Assembly: GCA_002749535.1 (NCBI GenBank)
Contig: MZZL01000082.1
Span: 1 to 64,000, forward strand
DNA: 64,000 bases
Direction of reading: 5' to 3'
From: Apophysomyces variabilis
Lineage: Eukaryota > Mucoromycota > Mucoromycetes > Mucorales > Mucoraceae
Under the pieces are notes generated by a model. That model was not told the origin of the DNA. It was given only the letters and a program-made list of their open reading frames with translations, and did not search any database. Positions within the stretch are counted from its first letter, which is position 1. The number at the start of each line of letters is the position of its first letter. Both the position numbers and the translations under genes were made by a program. Shown here piece after piece: positions 11,243 through 22,923 of this stretch.

Positions 11243-11273
<31 letters not shown>
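11241..11273. repeat. poly-A tract (~33 nt)
   Basis: A run of about 33 A residues follows the sequence GGGGTAAGT. It could be a homopolymer slippage site or a retroposition tail. No target duplication is visible. Confidence 0.75.
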
Positions 11274-11275
<2 letters not shown>

Positions 11276-11528
11276 TGTCAAGCTGTCCTTCCATTTACTA
11301 ACCATGAACATTCTTTTACGCTGCTCGAATGAATTTTGTGTCCACGGAAGGGGCAAGTTCACGTAAGTAAAATATATCCTGCATAATCCATTTACTAATG
11401 ACGCATATTTATCCCTTTTAGCGCAAACTCGATCCTTGCATGGACGCAAAATTTATTCAATAAACAGTATATCGTTACAGCTACATCCGTCTCAAAAGTG
11501 CTAATTCTTGGATAGCTTGTAGGCAAGC

Positions 11529-11720
11529 TCATCGAGACTTATCATCTGTCTGCTCAAGCAATGTCTGCATGAGGAACATGTCATTTGTAGCTACCAAAAT
11601 ACGAACATCAAACAAAGCACGCCGACCTGAAGTATTCTTGGCCAGTAGTAAGAAAAAACCCGCCGCGGGGTTATTTTGCCATGGTGCTGCCATGGCGCTT
11701 GCTAGAATATGAAGTTTCAT
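11529..11720 (-). CDS. unrecognised small ORF
   Basis: A 63-codon frame begins at an ATG whose complement ends at 11720. It contains ASAMAAPWQNNPAAGFFLLL, ARRALF-like basic residues and VATNDMFLMQTLLEQTDDKS. Composition looks like real protein, but no domain is recognised. It may be one exon of a longer minus-strand gene or part of a mobile element. Confidence 0.3.
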   Translation of the reverse strand: MKLHILASAMAAPWQNNPAAGFFLLLAKNTSGRRALFDVRILVATNDMFLMQTLLEQTDDKSR

Positions 11721-12324
11721 CTGAGAAGTATCATACGCAACTAATCAAAGCATACGTACAAAGTAGATATACACATTTTATTTAAAGAATAAAGGTAAAG
11801 TAGTGAAACTATAACCGGGATTCCGTACCTATCGATTCAAACAATTAGAATCCGTAATAAAGAATTTGGCAAAGAAATAAAGATATTCAAAATATATGAA
11901 TGATCAGAATAATGAACATAAATCCTTTCACTGAACATCAAACTGAGCTGGGTTTAGAATTGCTATTGGTTCAATCATCATATTCGACAACAAAAAGAAA
12001 TAAAGAAGAACAAGTATGAGGAGAAAAAATGCTTACCTTTCCGAAAGAGTGCATCGTAAAATAGCAGGATGCTAAAGCGTCTTATATAGTTTTTTGGATG
12101 AAAAAATTTTATGACTAAGAAATTCCGCAGTCCCAAACATCGGAAACTGAAAATCCTACCCACCGAAGTACTGGTTTATTCATAAAGAATTTGCCAGTAA
12201 TTGCTGGTGAGTATCCTCTGTTAAAATGTGATAGTGAGCTTACCGATGTGATCACCTGCGAAAGATAAACATTAGCAAAACAATCCTAACTAGAAAAATT
12301 GGCTAATACACTTACCGTAAAAAC
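11721..12324. other. AT-rich noncoding stretch downstream of the RuvC-nuclease relic
   Basis: No convincing gene. It lies immediately 3' of the Fanzor-like pseudogene. In TnpB-family elements this position can carry the guide-RNA scaffold and element end, but I see no terminal repeat or clear RNA fold by eye. Confidence 0.35.
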
Positions 12325-15180
12325 CTAGAAGTCCTCAGAGGGACCAACCGTATTCGTAACGGCGGTATATTGATCTAATGAGGGCCGGGCAAACTCTCTT
12401 GGTCTTCCTTGCCCAGATCAAATTGACTTCGCAATCAAGAATAAATTTTTACTGGCCAAAACGTCTCGTTCCCATAACATCTTACAGTTTTTGCATACCA
12501 AGATGCTATGGTGAGAAACGCAATCGGCTGTGATAAGCTTTTGCAGGGACCTGCATCTGCAGCTATGGCACACCTAAACGACGTTTGTGAGCATTATATT
12601 ACTATCAATCGCTCCAACTTACTTGCAAAGAAAGGTATTCATCTATCGTGAGCACCAATAGTTCTTCGCGCTTTTCCCTCCGTTTCAAAGATCTCCATAG
12701 GATATCCACAACTCCCTTTCGGTGTCCTTTGTAGTTGCATCGATTGTTGAACATCCCGTTCCCAAATACAATGAGTGGCACTTTCCTTTCAACAGTGAAT
12801 TTCTTTTGCCTCCAGTGAGGTAAACGCTTGGTTTTGTTAAGTGTACTGCGTTCGGCAGATGTATTTGGCTGGGGAAGGCTATCAATTAGCTGTTATTTAC
12901 TGCAGGTAACGAACTGTCATGCAGATAAATACCAACCTTTGGTGTAACGGATTGCCAACTTCTGAATCTTTATTGACCTGCTTCTTCCGATTTTTTCGCT
13001 TCCTTTTCCGGGCTTTTCTGTTTGATCTCGTCCGTTTCCGTCTTCTACAGTTGTACTTTTTACCACCAAATGCTAGTATATCAACCATTTCCTCTCTTGA
13101 TCTTTGTACGCCTTGATATCTTCGAAATCGAGCTTCAGTTCGATGCGGACCATAAAACTGGAAAAGCACGTCCATATTGCCGAATATAGATCGTAGATAA
13201 CCGTCGTAGGCTTCGATATGCGCTGTTTTTCCAGAGTCCAATGAGGTTTCAATGTCTTGATACCTTGCTGCTTTTCTTTCTTCTCCATTTTATTCTGTCT
13301 ATTCGGCGAACCGGTATACACATAGTATTCTTTGGTTGAGCATCACCTTATTTTATGAGGTTCTGATCCGCAGGAATAAGAAGTAGTAAAGACTTGATTG
13401 ATGCCCGGATCAATCGCACATGGTGCAAAATTGTCATAGATATGGCTACTGTCAATGTCTTCACAGAAAGGCTGACCTCCGTGACCACTGACTCTGTCTT
13501 TCGTGCGCGAGCGACCAGGAAGTCAATAGCGTAGCCATCGATGAAAATAGCATTTTTGAAAGCAATTCGTCCACTGTTACCGAAATTTTGAAGCTGCTCC
13601 AGACTAGCGAACATTCTTGAGAAATTTAGCTACAAATAATCATAGTAAATACCTGTCAAATCCCAGCTTGTGGAAATCAAAAACTTGATAAAACTGGGCA
13701 AGTGGTCCTCATAGTCTTTTCGATGGCTGATGTTCGTTAACTGTTGAAGGGTCTTGGAATTAACGCAGAAAAATCTCCAATGAGTTGAAAAAGACGGAGA
13801 CAAAGAAAACTATCGCGGTAGATCGTTAAAAGTATCTTTTGCCTTTTCGGCTTCTTGGTTTTTTGGAGTGTTTTGTTTTTGTTTGGCTTCTTATGTTCTT
13901 GATTGTATTCGGTGAGTATATATGCCAACACTGGAATGTAGCTGCCTGGAGAATCAGATAGTTTTTCCGCGTTTGTTTGCCTTTCGGGCATTAGTATCGC
14001 AAACTCGCTAAAATTAGTTTCTACAGCCTGATCAAAGTCCGAGACGGCAAATTGATCTTCGAAAGGCCAGTGAGGATCACCTCTAGTAAGGAGTTCATAA
14101 ATAATATTCTCCTGCAATGGCTTTTGCATTTGTTTGGGATAAACCGTATACATATGTAGTTAGTTGAGAGGTATGGACTATGTATGCTTTCATCTTACAG
14201 GTATTAGCTTTGTAAGTCGTCTTAAGATATAAAACTTTAGACGGCTTTCAAAGTTTTCGGCGACATTGTTGGAATATGTGATGGCCAACGTGACACAGGC
14301 CGCGGAAAAGGCATCACTGTAACCCGAAAAATTCCTAACAGGATAAAGAGCATTTGGATGGTTATCCAAGAAAGCTCTCCAGTGATCACGTAGGTCTTGA
14401 TGTAAATTGGGGTTGTTGTTACTAATGGATGCCCATGATAAGCTGACACGCCGAATACCAGAAGTTTTGAGTATAAATATAAGAAGGCACCGGTCTATCA
14501 CAGTTCGCAATAATGTACGAGTTGACAAGTAGCTGAGCACGGAAGATAACTTCCCTAAGGAAGGCGATAATCGAACGCTATTCTCCTGGAAAATCTCTCG
14601 AAATTCTGGACGTAGCACAGATGAAACTGGTAACTTTCGAGTAAAAGTTTCGTAATGATTGTCATTTAATTTCTCCGCGATAACACTCTTTTTTGTTTTG
14701 GAGGGATTCCTGCAATTCTTAGAAGAAGACTTCAAATGATCGATACCGCTGCAGCTCGGGCATGCTTTGTTGAATTTATTTGGCTTCAATGTCTCCTCCG
14801 CTTTGAGTTGTCTTCCACGTTTTTTTACCGCTGAAAAATCTGCCTACCCTGTAGCATTCAGTTTTCTTTTTACTCCAACTTACACAGGAAGAGACATTAT
14901 CAGAGACACCTTGCGGATTAGAAAATGTATTAGCTTACCAGGTTTCTTTCCATGGCGCGCGTTCAATGGACATGCCTTGTATCGTTTATTTGGATGACCA
15001 TTCTGCCCGCAGTCTTTCAAAAGGCTGAACATGATATGTGTGCAATGATAAATAAAGGCTATTGATCAAGAGAAACTCGTCTTCTCTGTAAGACTCACCT
15101 TCTTCCCGTTTTAATCGTTCTGCTTCTTGTTGGAAATATTTTCTGATTTGCAAAGGCAGACGATACCTTGCCAGTTTCAT
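12325..15180 (-). pseudogene. TnpB/Fanzor-like RuvC nuclease, decayed
   Basis: TnpB/Fanzor proteins are RNA-guided DNA nucleases carried by transposons. Reading the minus strand gives a leader (14986-15180), a CCHC-like knuckle CPSCSGIDHLKSSSKNC (near 14750), a central region, then a RuvC-I-like IDPGINQVFTTSY (Asp codon at 13409-13411). EEMVDILAFGGKKYN and a very basic stretch follow, then VPLIVFGNGMFNN. The RuvC-II-like Glu lies in LTIDEYLSLQ (Glu codon 12638-12640). A zinc ribbon VCHSCRC...LVCKNC and RuvC-III-like WERDVLASKN (Asp codon 12463-12465) complete it. The copy is broken: an in-frame TGA just after RuvC-I, a TGA in the GQGRPR tail, and at least two frame changes. One canonical intron separates LSLQ from VCHSC. 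The order RuvC-I, RuvC-II, zinc ribbon, RuvC-III is diagnostic in pattern; the Fanzor label rests on family knowledge, not a search. Confidence 0.65.
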
Positions 15181-17810
15181 TCATAGGAACGCGGAATCAA
15201 AGCTGTCAATTTTGAACAGCACCACTCAAAGACGGCTTGAAGCATAATGAGAAAAGACAACGCAAAAGAGATGTGATAGAATGTTCTTGTTACTTCTGTT
15301 GTCTCTTTTAAGGTACGATGGTAATCCGAAACCGTCACATGCGTAATTGGACAACTTTTACTCTTCACTTATTAATGACGGTGTATCCAGACTATAACTT
15401 AGTCGTCTTTACATGGAAACAACTTTTTCCATTATGCCATTCAATGATCTATTCCTCGACATTCATAAATAAGACCTTCGAAAGTTTAAGGCCGACTTTT
15501 TCACTTTTCTAACAAAAGCAAACTCTATTAAATCTTTTAAACTGGTAGGTTGGACAACTATTTTAAACAGAGACGCATCATGCTTAAAACAAGAATGTCA
15601 AATTAAACTTCAGAGTCTACGCTGCGCTACTAAGTCAAGGTTATCAAAACCATACAAGCCCCGCTAAACAAGACTTTTAAGATTTGTAGGCCTAACCGGT
15701 TTTCCGAAATTGTAAGTTACAAGCCGATATCACATGCTTGACAGGTGAGTCGTGCCAAATGTCGCGTATGTGTAAATCATACAGTATACTGCTATATTCT
15801 ACGATACTCATATTTCTGTCAAAGAAGATTACATTATCTAATTCTGAAATGCATAAAAAGGCACTTGTAGGTCAAGGAGATAAGCCTTTATGTCAAACCT
15901 TTGTTTGTGGCCTCCTCTACTATTTGAAGCTTTTCTGTTTTTCTAAAATCATGTAAAGAGCAAAGGTGAATAAACTAATAAACTGATGGAAACGAAAAGG
16001 GTCAATAGGAGGTCTATGGAACCGTGTAATACGGAATCAGTCATTGACGATAACCACTGAAGGAAAAACCAAGGGAAAGTGGACGTAAGAAAGAGAGAGA
16101 GTATTATATTTGTGCTTGTCAAAACAAGTGTCTTCCCTGGCTGGATCCGAACTAGGTTTTGCTTTTAACGTTTTGTTTCGCACCCCGTTCACGCGAACCT
16201 ATGATCTGGATTCTACAACTTTGCCAAATTTCCTCCATTGCACAAGCGGTGAGGATGGATTCAAATAAAACAATATAACCATCAAACCTAGAGAAAGAGA
16301 ATAGGAAGGTGCGGTATGTGATGCCTCGTGTCGCCAACAATTGCTTGACTGTCAAAGAGAAGGGAGCGATCATTTGACGGCCACTGTCAGTAAGATTTCA
16401 CTTACCTGATATACGAGGATGGACCAGTGTGTATGAGATCAATGAATTGATCTAGAGATGATACAGGTATGATATGTCATTCCTGGTTATTGTCTGCTCA
16501 AAGAAGGGCTATTGATACTATTCTTTGTACACTCATTGTTAACTTTACTACTAAAATATGTATTCATCGTCGTTTTCATTAGAAAGAACAATCAAACTTT
16601 CCTTGATAAGCATTCTGGATCGCACTTTATAAACAAAACAGGGCCATACTTAGTGAAGTTTTTTAAGCCTTTCGCTTTCTAATTTTCTGCCACTTATTCT
16701 TGTGATGAATAGCGTTCCTAGATAGGAAGTGCTACTCCCATTTTGTTCAACATAACGGGGCAGCTATGAATGAGACCTCACGTATTGAGGAAGCTGATAT
16801 GGTAGAATAGTCAAAAGTTTCGTTATCATTCTGTTCGTGAGAGAACCTACAGGATATTGAGAACAAGGATCAGATGGTTGGGGAACCATGGCTTGCTTTA
16901 AATATCACGTAAGCCTCTATGGTATATGTTATAGAACTAGCCGAAAGTAGAAATAGAATTGATTCGATTAGTCTGTGCTCAGAAGAATAAAGAAGAACTC
17001 TTTTTCAGCTGTATCAATTCTGACCCTGGAATTGTAGCCCTATTATCCTCTACTACGATCCTAATCTAGTAGCCAATAACAGTATGTCTCGACGTAATAC
17101 TCAGTAATTCAAACTATTTACGTTGAAAATTACTACTGACTTTGTTTTTTTGCTAGGGGTAAGTTATATTGTATATTTAATAATGTTTAACCTTTACTTA
17201 TTGTCTTTCTCTATATCATACAGATCCCTGGCGTTTTGCATGAAACAAACAGAATCGGCTACACTATTTTTGCTGATATTTTCCCGTATCCTCAACTGTT
17301 TTAACCATTGGGTTGTTTAGAATTATCTTTTAATTAGTACAATGGGTATCTATCTCTTCGTGATGTAGTTTAGCTTGCCTCTGAACGAGAACACGCTTTT
17401 GATTCAAAATGTCTTATTGTGAATCTTCATGGTTTGATTAGATGATTCTTCAAAATTTGACACTCCGATACTTCAAACTATATTGGGTGGAATCTTCGAA
17501 ACCATTTGAAAATATCAATATTCAAATTATCTATGGTTTAATAGGGAATCCCACATACGTAGGCTTTGCTCTGATTAAACAAAAAGCATTATTGTCGTTT
17601 ACGAAAAAAAAAGGGTGTGGCTATACGTGTGTATCGAAACAATTTACTCAATAGCAAGCAACAGCGACATATCGCTTAATTTACGCATTCGTCTGGGATA
17701 AATGAGGATTTCTGCTTTCGTTGCCACGCACAGTCATATAGGCTAAACGGTCCAACAAGCTGCTACTTTACAAAGATAGAAACCGTTATTCTATGGAAAA
17801 GAGGCATACT
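15181..17810. other. gene-poor interval
   Basis: AT-rich sequence with many short frames and none convincing. A frame at 15177-15368 (minus) could be a further 5' piece of the RuvC-nuclease relic, because it abuts its first segment. The rest shows no repeat structure or RNA gene that I can support. Confidence 0.4.
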
Positions 17811-18764
17811 TTATATATCCATCGAGCAAAACAATATAGTAGTAAACGTATCGTCAGCCGCTTTCACTTCGTTACATGGTCTGCGCGAACCAACAAAAAC
17901 AAACATTTGATCTTCCTCACCAAATAGACTACCGTCTTTGTTTCTAACAGGTTCATATTCAAAGTACCTCCCAAAATAGTCTTGCCAGAAACCAACTTCT
18001 TTTTCCAGCGATCGGCACTTATACCCTATGACAACGCGTGTCTGAGGACTGCAGATGTCGAGTAATGTGTCTTGAAGAAGAGGAAACAGTTCTGGAAAAT
18101 AGACGCAGTCGCTCGCAATCACAACGTCAAACGGTCCGTCCTGAAGCAGTTTTTGGGCATCTCCTTTGTTTCCCCAATGTAACCGTTCCACCCGAACATG
18201 TGCAGCTGCTGCCTGATGGCGTGCTGAAACATTCTCGGTAATTAACGGAACGACCTGCGACAGATCCGTGATGTACACTTCGCATTCTTTCCGCAACATA
18301 TTCGCCAAAGCAATTCCTACATAACCTGTGCCAGCACCTAGTTCAATAATACGATATGGCCTTTCGATAGGTTCAATGCAGTCTAAAAAGCAAGAGCGAG
18401 GGATCGGAGGAGTAGGGTCCAAACTTCCATCATGGGATGCAAAATACGCCTGAAGTGAGTACGCGCTGTTGTATATATGCAAAAAGCGCACAGAGGGAAA
18501 GCAACGGTTATTCTTTTTTGACAAAGACGTTAAATATCTGGAACAAACCTTGCTTTACCTGTGCCAGATCTTGCCTGCAAGACCAAACTGATGCACATCT
18601 TGTCTCAATTCAAGGCATTCGGTAGTGGAGGACAGGTACAGCATGCTTTCTCGACCTTGGGATTCCTTTACGTTAAGACCTTCAGGTGCATTGCCAAGCA
18701 AAAACTCGTTGTATTCCTGCTCAGACGCATTTTCCAGTTGCCAGCAAGCCTTTGCGGTTGACAT
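17811..18764 (-). CDS. METTL21/EFM-type protein lysine methyltransferase-like
   Basis: This is a seven-beta-strand SAM-dependent methyltransferase; relatives methylate lysines on elongation factors and chaperones. Two exons (18559-18764 and 17811-18465) are joined by a 93-bp intron with GTAAAG donor and ACAACAG acceptor, giving 286 residues. Motif I is IIELGAGTGYVGIALAN, then VYITDLSQVVPLI (motif II), RLHWG, and the DVVIASDCVYFPELFPLL post-I/DxxY-like block typical of the METTL21 clan. The splice restores GLAGKIWHSAYSLQAYF, matching the conserved region before motif I. The start at 18764 was chosen because an upstream in-frame ATG-like leader runs into the ABP1 promoter. Which target it modifies cannot be told from sequence. 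Confidence 0.82.
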
Positions 18765-18914
18765 AGTGCAGACTAGGTATGTTTTGGAAAGGGAAGGCAA
18801 AAAGAGAGAACGAGGGACAGGGCGGGCCTTGAAAAGCGCAGCGGGATTCATACACCGCTCTAAAACGATGTCTCTTCTTGGCGCGCCTGGTGCTTGTTAC
18901 ACTTTCTAACAACA
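18765..18914. promoter_or_regulatory. compact bidirectional promoter
   Basis: Only 150 bp separates the divergent start codons of the methyltransferase-like gene (18764, minus) and ABP1 (18915, plus), so both promoters and 5' leaders must share it. No TATA box is obvious. Confidence 0.6.
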
Positions 18915-21250
18915 ATGAGCTTCCAAGTGAACTTTAACACACATGGAGCTGACCTTAATGCAGCTTATCAAGCTGTTCTAAATGATAACGACTCGGTGAA
19001 CTGGTTAATATACTCATACGACAAAGGAACAAACGACCTACGAGTGCAAGGCACGGGTGGTAAATATCAGTTTCCGACTTTCAGCTATTACCCATCTAAT
19101 ATTGCGCAGATGGTGGACTTGAAGAATTATATGACGAATTTAATGATGGCAAAATTCAGTTTGCGTATGCTCGTGTTAAAGACCCCAACACCGAACTTCC
19201 TAAATACGTTTTCATTGCTTGGGTGTGGTATTTTGGTGATTCTGTCAATAATGGTATCCTAACGAGATATTCAGTGTGGAAGCGGAGTCCCGGAAACACG
19301 CAAAGGTTTTTTTAATTCTCATTTGAGCGAAGTATCCAAGTTCTTCAAGGTAAGGTTTTTCGATAAGTGTCTCTGGATACAGCTCGTGTAGTAATCCTTT
19401 GTTTCAGAGCTTCCACGTACAAATCAACGCTCGTGATGAAGTAGGTCACCTGTTTGTGTATGGCATTTTTTGAGAGTGACAATTCGCTTCTGTCATTTTA
19501 GGCCGATGTAGAACCTGACCTTATTATAAAACGTGTTGCAGAATCTTCTGGCGCGAAATACAGTGTGCATAAAGAAAAAGCAAGAGCTCAGCCGGCAGTG
19601 ACGCCTGTGGTAATTCGCATTGGAATCTTGACTGAAGCATGGACCGAGGGATCTCACCGCTACCATAGGGCTCAGTTTATCAGAAGACCGAAATTCCTGA
19701 CATTGCTGCAATGCAACGAGAGTCGATGAAAAAAGAAGGACCGCCAAAACCAGTGGTAATATATTGGATATAGCAGGCTACAAAATCTTTAACCTTTAAC
19801 CACGGTAGGGAACAAACTATGAACCTATTCAGACGGCACCTAAACCATTAGCAGCTCGTTGGGGTGGTGTGCAAACTCAGGATTCAGGTGCGGTATCGAT
19901 TCGTGCTGAACGTGAAAAAGCTGAAAGGGAATTACGTGAGCGAGAGGAGCAACTAGCAAGAGAAAGAGCACAGCAAGAAAGAAATATTGAAGAGGAACGT
20001 CGTAGACAGGAAGAAGCAGAAGAACGACGTCGCGCAGCAGAAGAGGCAGCACAGCGTGAAAGAGAAGAAGCAGAAAGACAGAGGCGGGAACAGGCTGCTG
20101 CCGAGGCACGAGCGCACGAAGAGGAGAGAAAACGCCTTGCAGCAGAAGAGCAAGAGCGACAGCGTCGAGCTGCTGAAGAGCGTGAGAGACAACAAAGGGA
20201 AGCAGAAGAACGCGAAAGACAACAAAGAGAAGCCGAAGAACACGAAAGACAACAAAGGGAAACCGAGGAACGCGAAAGACAGCGCAGAGACACTGAAGAG
20301 CGCGAAAAACAGCAGAGAGAAGCCGAAGAGCGTCAGAGAAAGCAAAGAGAAGCTGAACAGCGCGAAAAGCAACAAAGAGAGGCTGAGGAACGTGAAAGAC
20401 AGCAAAGAGAAGCCGAAGAAGCTCGACGTCAAGAAGAAGAACTCATGGCGGTAAGAATGCACTGCAAAACCAATCGAAAGCTCAACATCACCTTTACCGC
20501 TCTCTAGCAGCAACGAGCTGTTAATGCAGTACAACATCAGGTACGAAGTATTGCATAAAACGGCTATCGCTAATCCAGTTTTATATGTAGGCTCTTGACA
20601 CTACTGCTCATGCTCAAAGTACAAACGGTCTGTCTGCAGTTGTCTTGTTCGGATATGAAGCTGGTATGTCATGGTCTGAGGGTGCTGTTGTCAATTAACT
20701 GAGAGTTTCTTAGCTGAGTCGAACGAGATGACTTTGATCGAAGGCGAGACAATTCTTCAGATTGATCAAGTAGATGAAGGCTGGTGGTTTGGTGTCAGTG
20801 CCGATGGTAAAAAGCAGGGTCTTTTCCCAGCTAACTACGTACAGATCTTGGAAGAAGAGGAGGTAAGCTTGAATTAGTGTGTAAGCTCGTATTAGGAATG
20901 TGGCTCACAACGATGTCTCGTCTATTAGGAGCAAGAGCCAGTGGCTCCTCCACCTCCACCACCTATGCCGCCTGTTTCGCAGCCTACACCCACGCCAAAA
21001 GAGGATCTCGGCCAGACTGCAATTGCACTTTATGATTATGCAGCAGGCGAAGATAATGAAATTAGCTTCAAGGAAAGCGAGATCATTACACATATTGAAT
21101 TTGTAAGCGAGGATTGGTGGCAGGGTGTCGGACCTGATGGCACGACTGTCGGATTATTCCCAGGTAACGATGTCGCTCGGATAATCGTGTGTTGGACTGA
21201 CTTCTTTGTTTTGTCCTTAACTAGCTAACTACGTCGAGTTGCAGCATTAA
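18915..21250 (+). CDS. ABP1: Abp1/drebrin-like actin-binding protein
   Basis: Abp1 binds F-actin at cortical patches and recruits endocytic and Arp2/3 regulators. The protein begins MSFQVNFNTHGADLNAAYQ, an ADF-homology domain of about 135 residues. It continues through DDGKIQFAYARVKDPNTELP and SEVSKFFKSFHVQINARDE. A long E/R/Q-rich single-alpha-helix or coiled-coil segment follows (about 19905-20450). Two SH3 domains end it: AVVLFGYEAAESNEM...DEGWWFGV...GLFPANYVQI, and after a proline-rich linker AIALYDYAAGEDNEIS...EDWWQGV...GLFPANYVEL. The first intron (19060-19109, GTAAAT...CAG) and at least six others are needed. The last splice rebuilds FPANYVELQH before TAA at 21248-21250. The architecture matches fungal Abp1. 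The charged segment is highly repetitive (EERERQQREA-type units). Confidence 0.93.
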
Positions 21251-21448
21251 ATATCCACTGAATGACTTGAAATTACAGCATTAGAAATCATATGAAGAAC
21301 CACGCAAAGGCACATCGCAGGGTCAGCTTTGTAGTTGTTTGCTTTAAAAAACACGCTACTTTCCAAATTTCGTTGTCTCATTTGTTTCTACGTTTTCAAA
21401 ACTCGTTTCGTTCCTATTGCGATCGCCTGTCTATCTTCATCGCGTCGC
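21251..21448. other. short intergenic / converging 3' ends
   Basis: Contains the 3' flank of ABP1 and probably the 3' UTR of RPS26 on the opposite strand. Confidence 0.4.
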
Positions 21449-22259
21449 TCATGTTCTAAATATCTTTCGCTTCTGTAGCAAACGAACATACATCGGAAAT
21501 CTGTAAACAACTGTGATAAAATAGTCTTCATGGCACATGACAAGTGGTGCAAAAAATGGATAACGAAAAGTGACTTATATTTGATGTTGCTTTTCTTTCT
21601 TGTAACCCAAACAAAAACTTCCTCAGATTTAAGCCTAGAGCTAGATAAGTTATACTGTATAAACGACCATTCCAGTCACTCACCTTTTGGAATCGGAATC
21701 TCGGGGGAGGGGCGCGGTTTCTGCGATCGACAACGGAGCGCACACGAACGACACGAGCGTGGATGGCGCAAGAGACACAGTAGTGAAGCTTAACGTACAA
21801 TTTGGGAATGGCATATTCTACACATTAGCGCATTTATTTGCATTAGTATCGTTAGCTCCCCGTTCTTCTCCCCTTTACAATTACCCTCGTAAATGGAAGC
21901 CTCCTGAAGATCACGGACAGCGGCAGCTTCCACCATGTTACGGATCGTGAAACGCTTAATGGCCTTGTCCTAAATGGATGATGTTTCGGCATGTTATTAA
22001 GCCGTTCTCTGCTTAGTTTCTGTTCAACATACCTTGGGGACACAGCGGCAGCAATTGATGCAACGAACAAACTTGTTGTGACCACGTCCGTGCTTGTTGC
22101 GTCCGTTGTTTCTTCTCTTACAAGTCTTTCGATAGCGAAAAGAAAAAAAAAGGAAAATTTGTTGGTAAATGATTGTCAATCATCGTCCATCCATCCGTTC
22201 TATCCATCTGTCCACTCGCTCGTCCATCTATCCGTCCAGATGGGCTGATATATTACCAT
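21449..22259 (-). CDS. RPS26: 40S ribosomal protein eS26
   Basis: eS26 is a zinc-binding protein of the 40S platform near the mRNA exit. Exons on the minus strand spell [29 protein letters not shown], then [56 protein letters not shown] and [11 protein letters not shown]. The zinc-site pairs CINC and CVSC are intact. The start appears to be an exon whose only coding codon is ATG (22257-22259), followed by GTAATATATC and an acceptor before ACTTGTAAGAGA. An intron splits VPK/DKA, and another joins GAG-G to AA-TAT. The last exon is uncertain: a GTGAGT donor after RFQK could splice to CTACAG at 21473, adding KRKIFRT and stopping at 21449; that end is tentative. Core identification is secure. Confidence 0.9.
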
Positions 22260-22923
22260 AGCTGATGTGAATGTTGAGAGAAATTAAGAGAGGGTCTCCT
22301 TCTTTGGGATGGTTCCCCGCTCTTAGTCCCGGGCACAGCGCGCCCCATTCCGGGACGAAAGGGGTAATACTTTATCGGAGCTCATGTACTCTTGTCTTTG
22401 ACCAATAAGGAAATAGAGAAGACTTTGCAACCGTTGGGTCATCTACCTTTTGGGTCCTTGATGCATACGTTCCACTCAAAAACAACTAAAATAAAGGCTT
22501 TATTTATATAATGTCTACATCGTACAAAAGAATTAAGCTGCATATTAGGTTTGAATGGTGCAAAAAAGTGAGGACAAACGTTGTCTTACTCTCATACTGG
22601 ACGATTGCATCTCGCACATGGTTCAATTTTGTCTAATAGCTGTTTCAGTGGACATTAAGCAATAGAAGTGATGGAAATCCCTTAATAAACAAGCGGATGC
22701 ATATATACACGTATGTCGATTACAAAAGGCGTCTCTTACATTGCTGCGAAGGACAAGCATTATCAACAGCATAATTCAACAAACTGTTGGACTTAGTGAC
22801 AAAGCAAAAGAAAAAAAATCTCGTTTCTTTCAGTCCGACAGTTCCAAATTCCGTTCGTGCTTTCTGTAAACGTACGCCAACGAGAGCTGACGGGGTTGAA
22901 GTTTTCGTTTCACATTCAGTACA
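22260..22923. promoter_or_regulatory. divergent promoter region RPS26 / SDR gene
   Basis: A 664-bp interval between the divergent start codons of RPS26 (minus) and the dehydrogenase (plus). A GC-rich patch at 22310-22370 containing GGGCACAGCGCGCCCC-like sequence stands out from AT-rich surroundings and may be part of the ribosomal-protein promoter; that is inference. Confidence 0.4.

Noticed and set aside
19877..20537. Long open frames on the minus strand and in alternative frames opposite the charged region of ABP1
   Set aside because: They are shadows of the highly repetitive E/R/Q-rich coding sequence. The ABP1 frame links an ADF-H domain to two SH3 domains.
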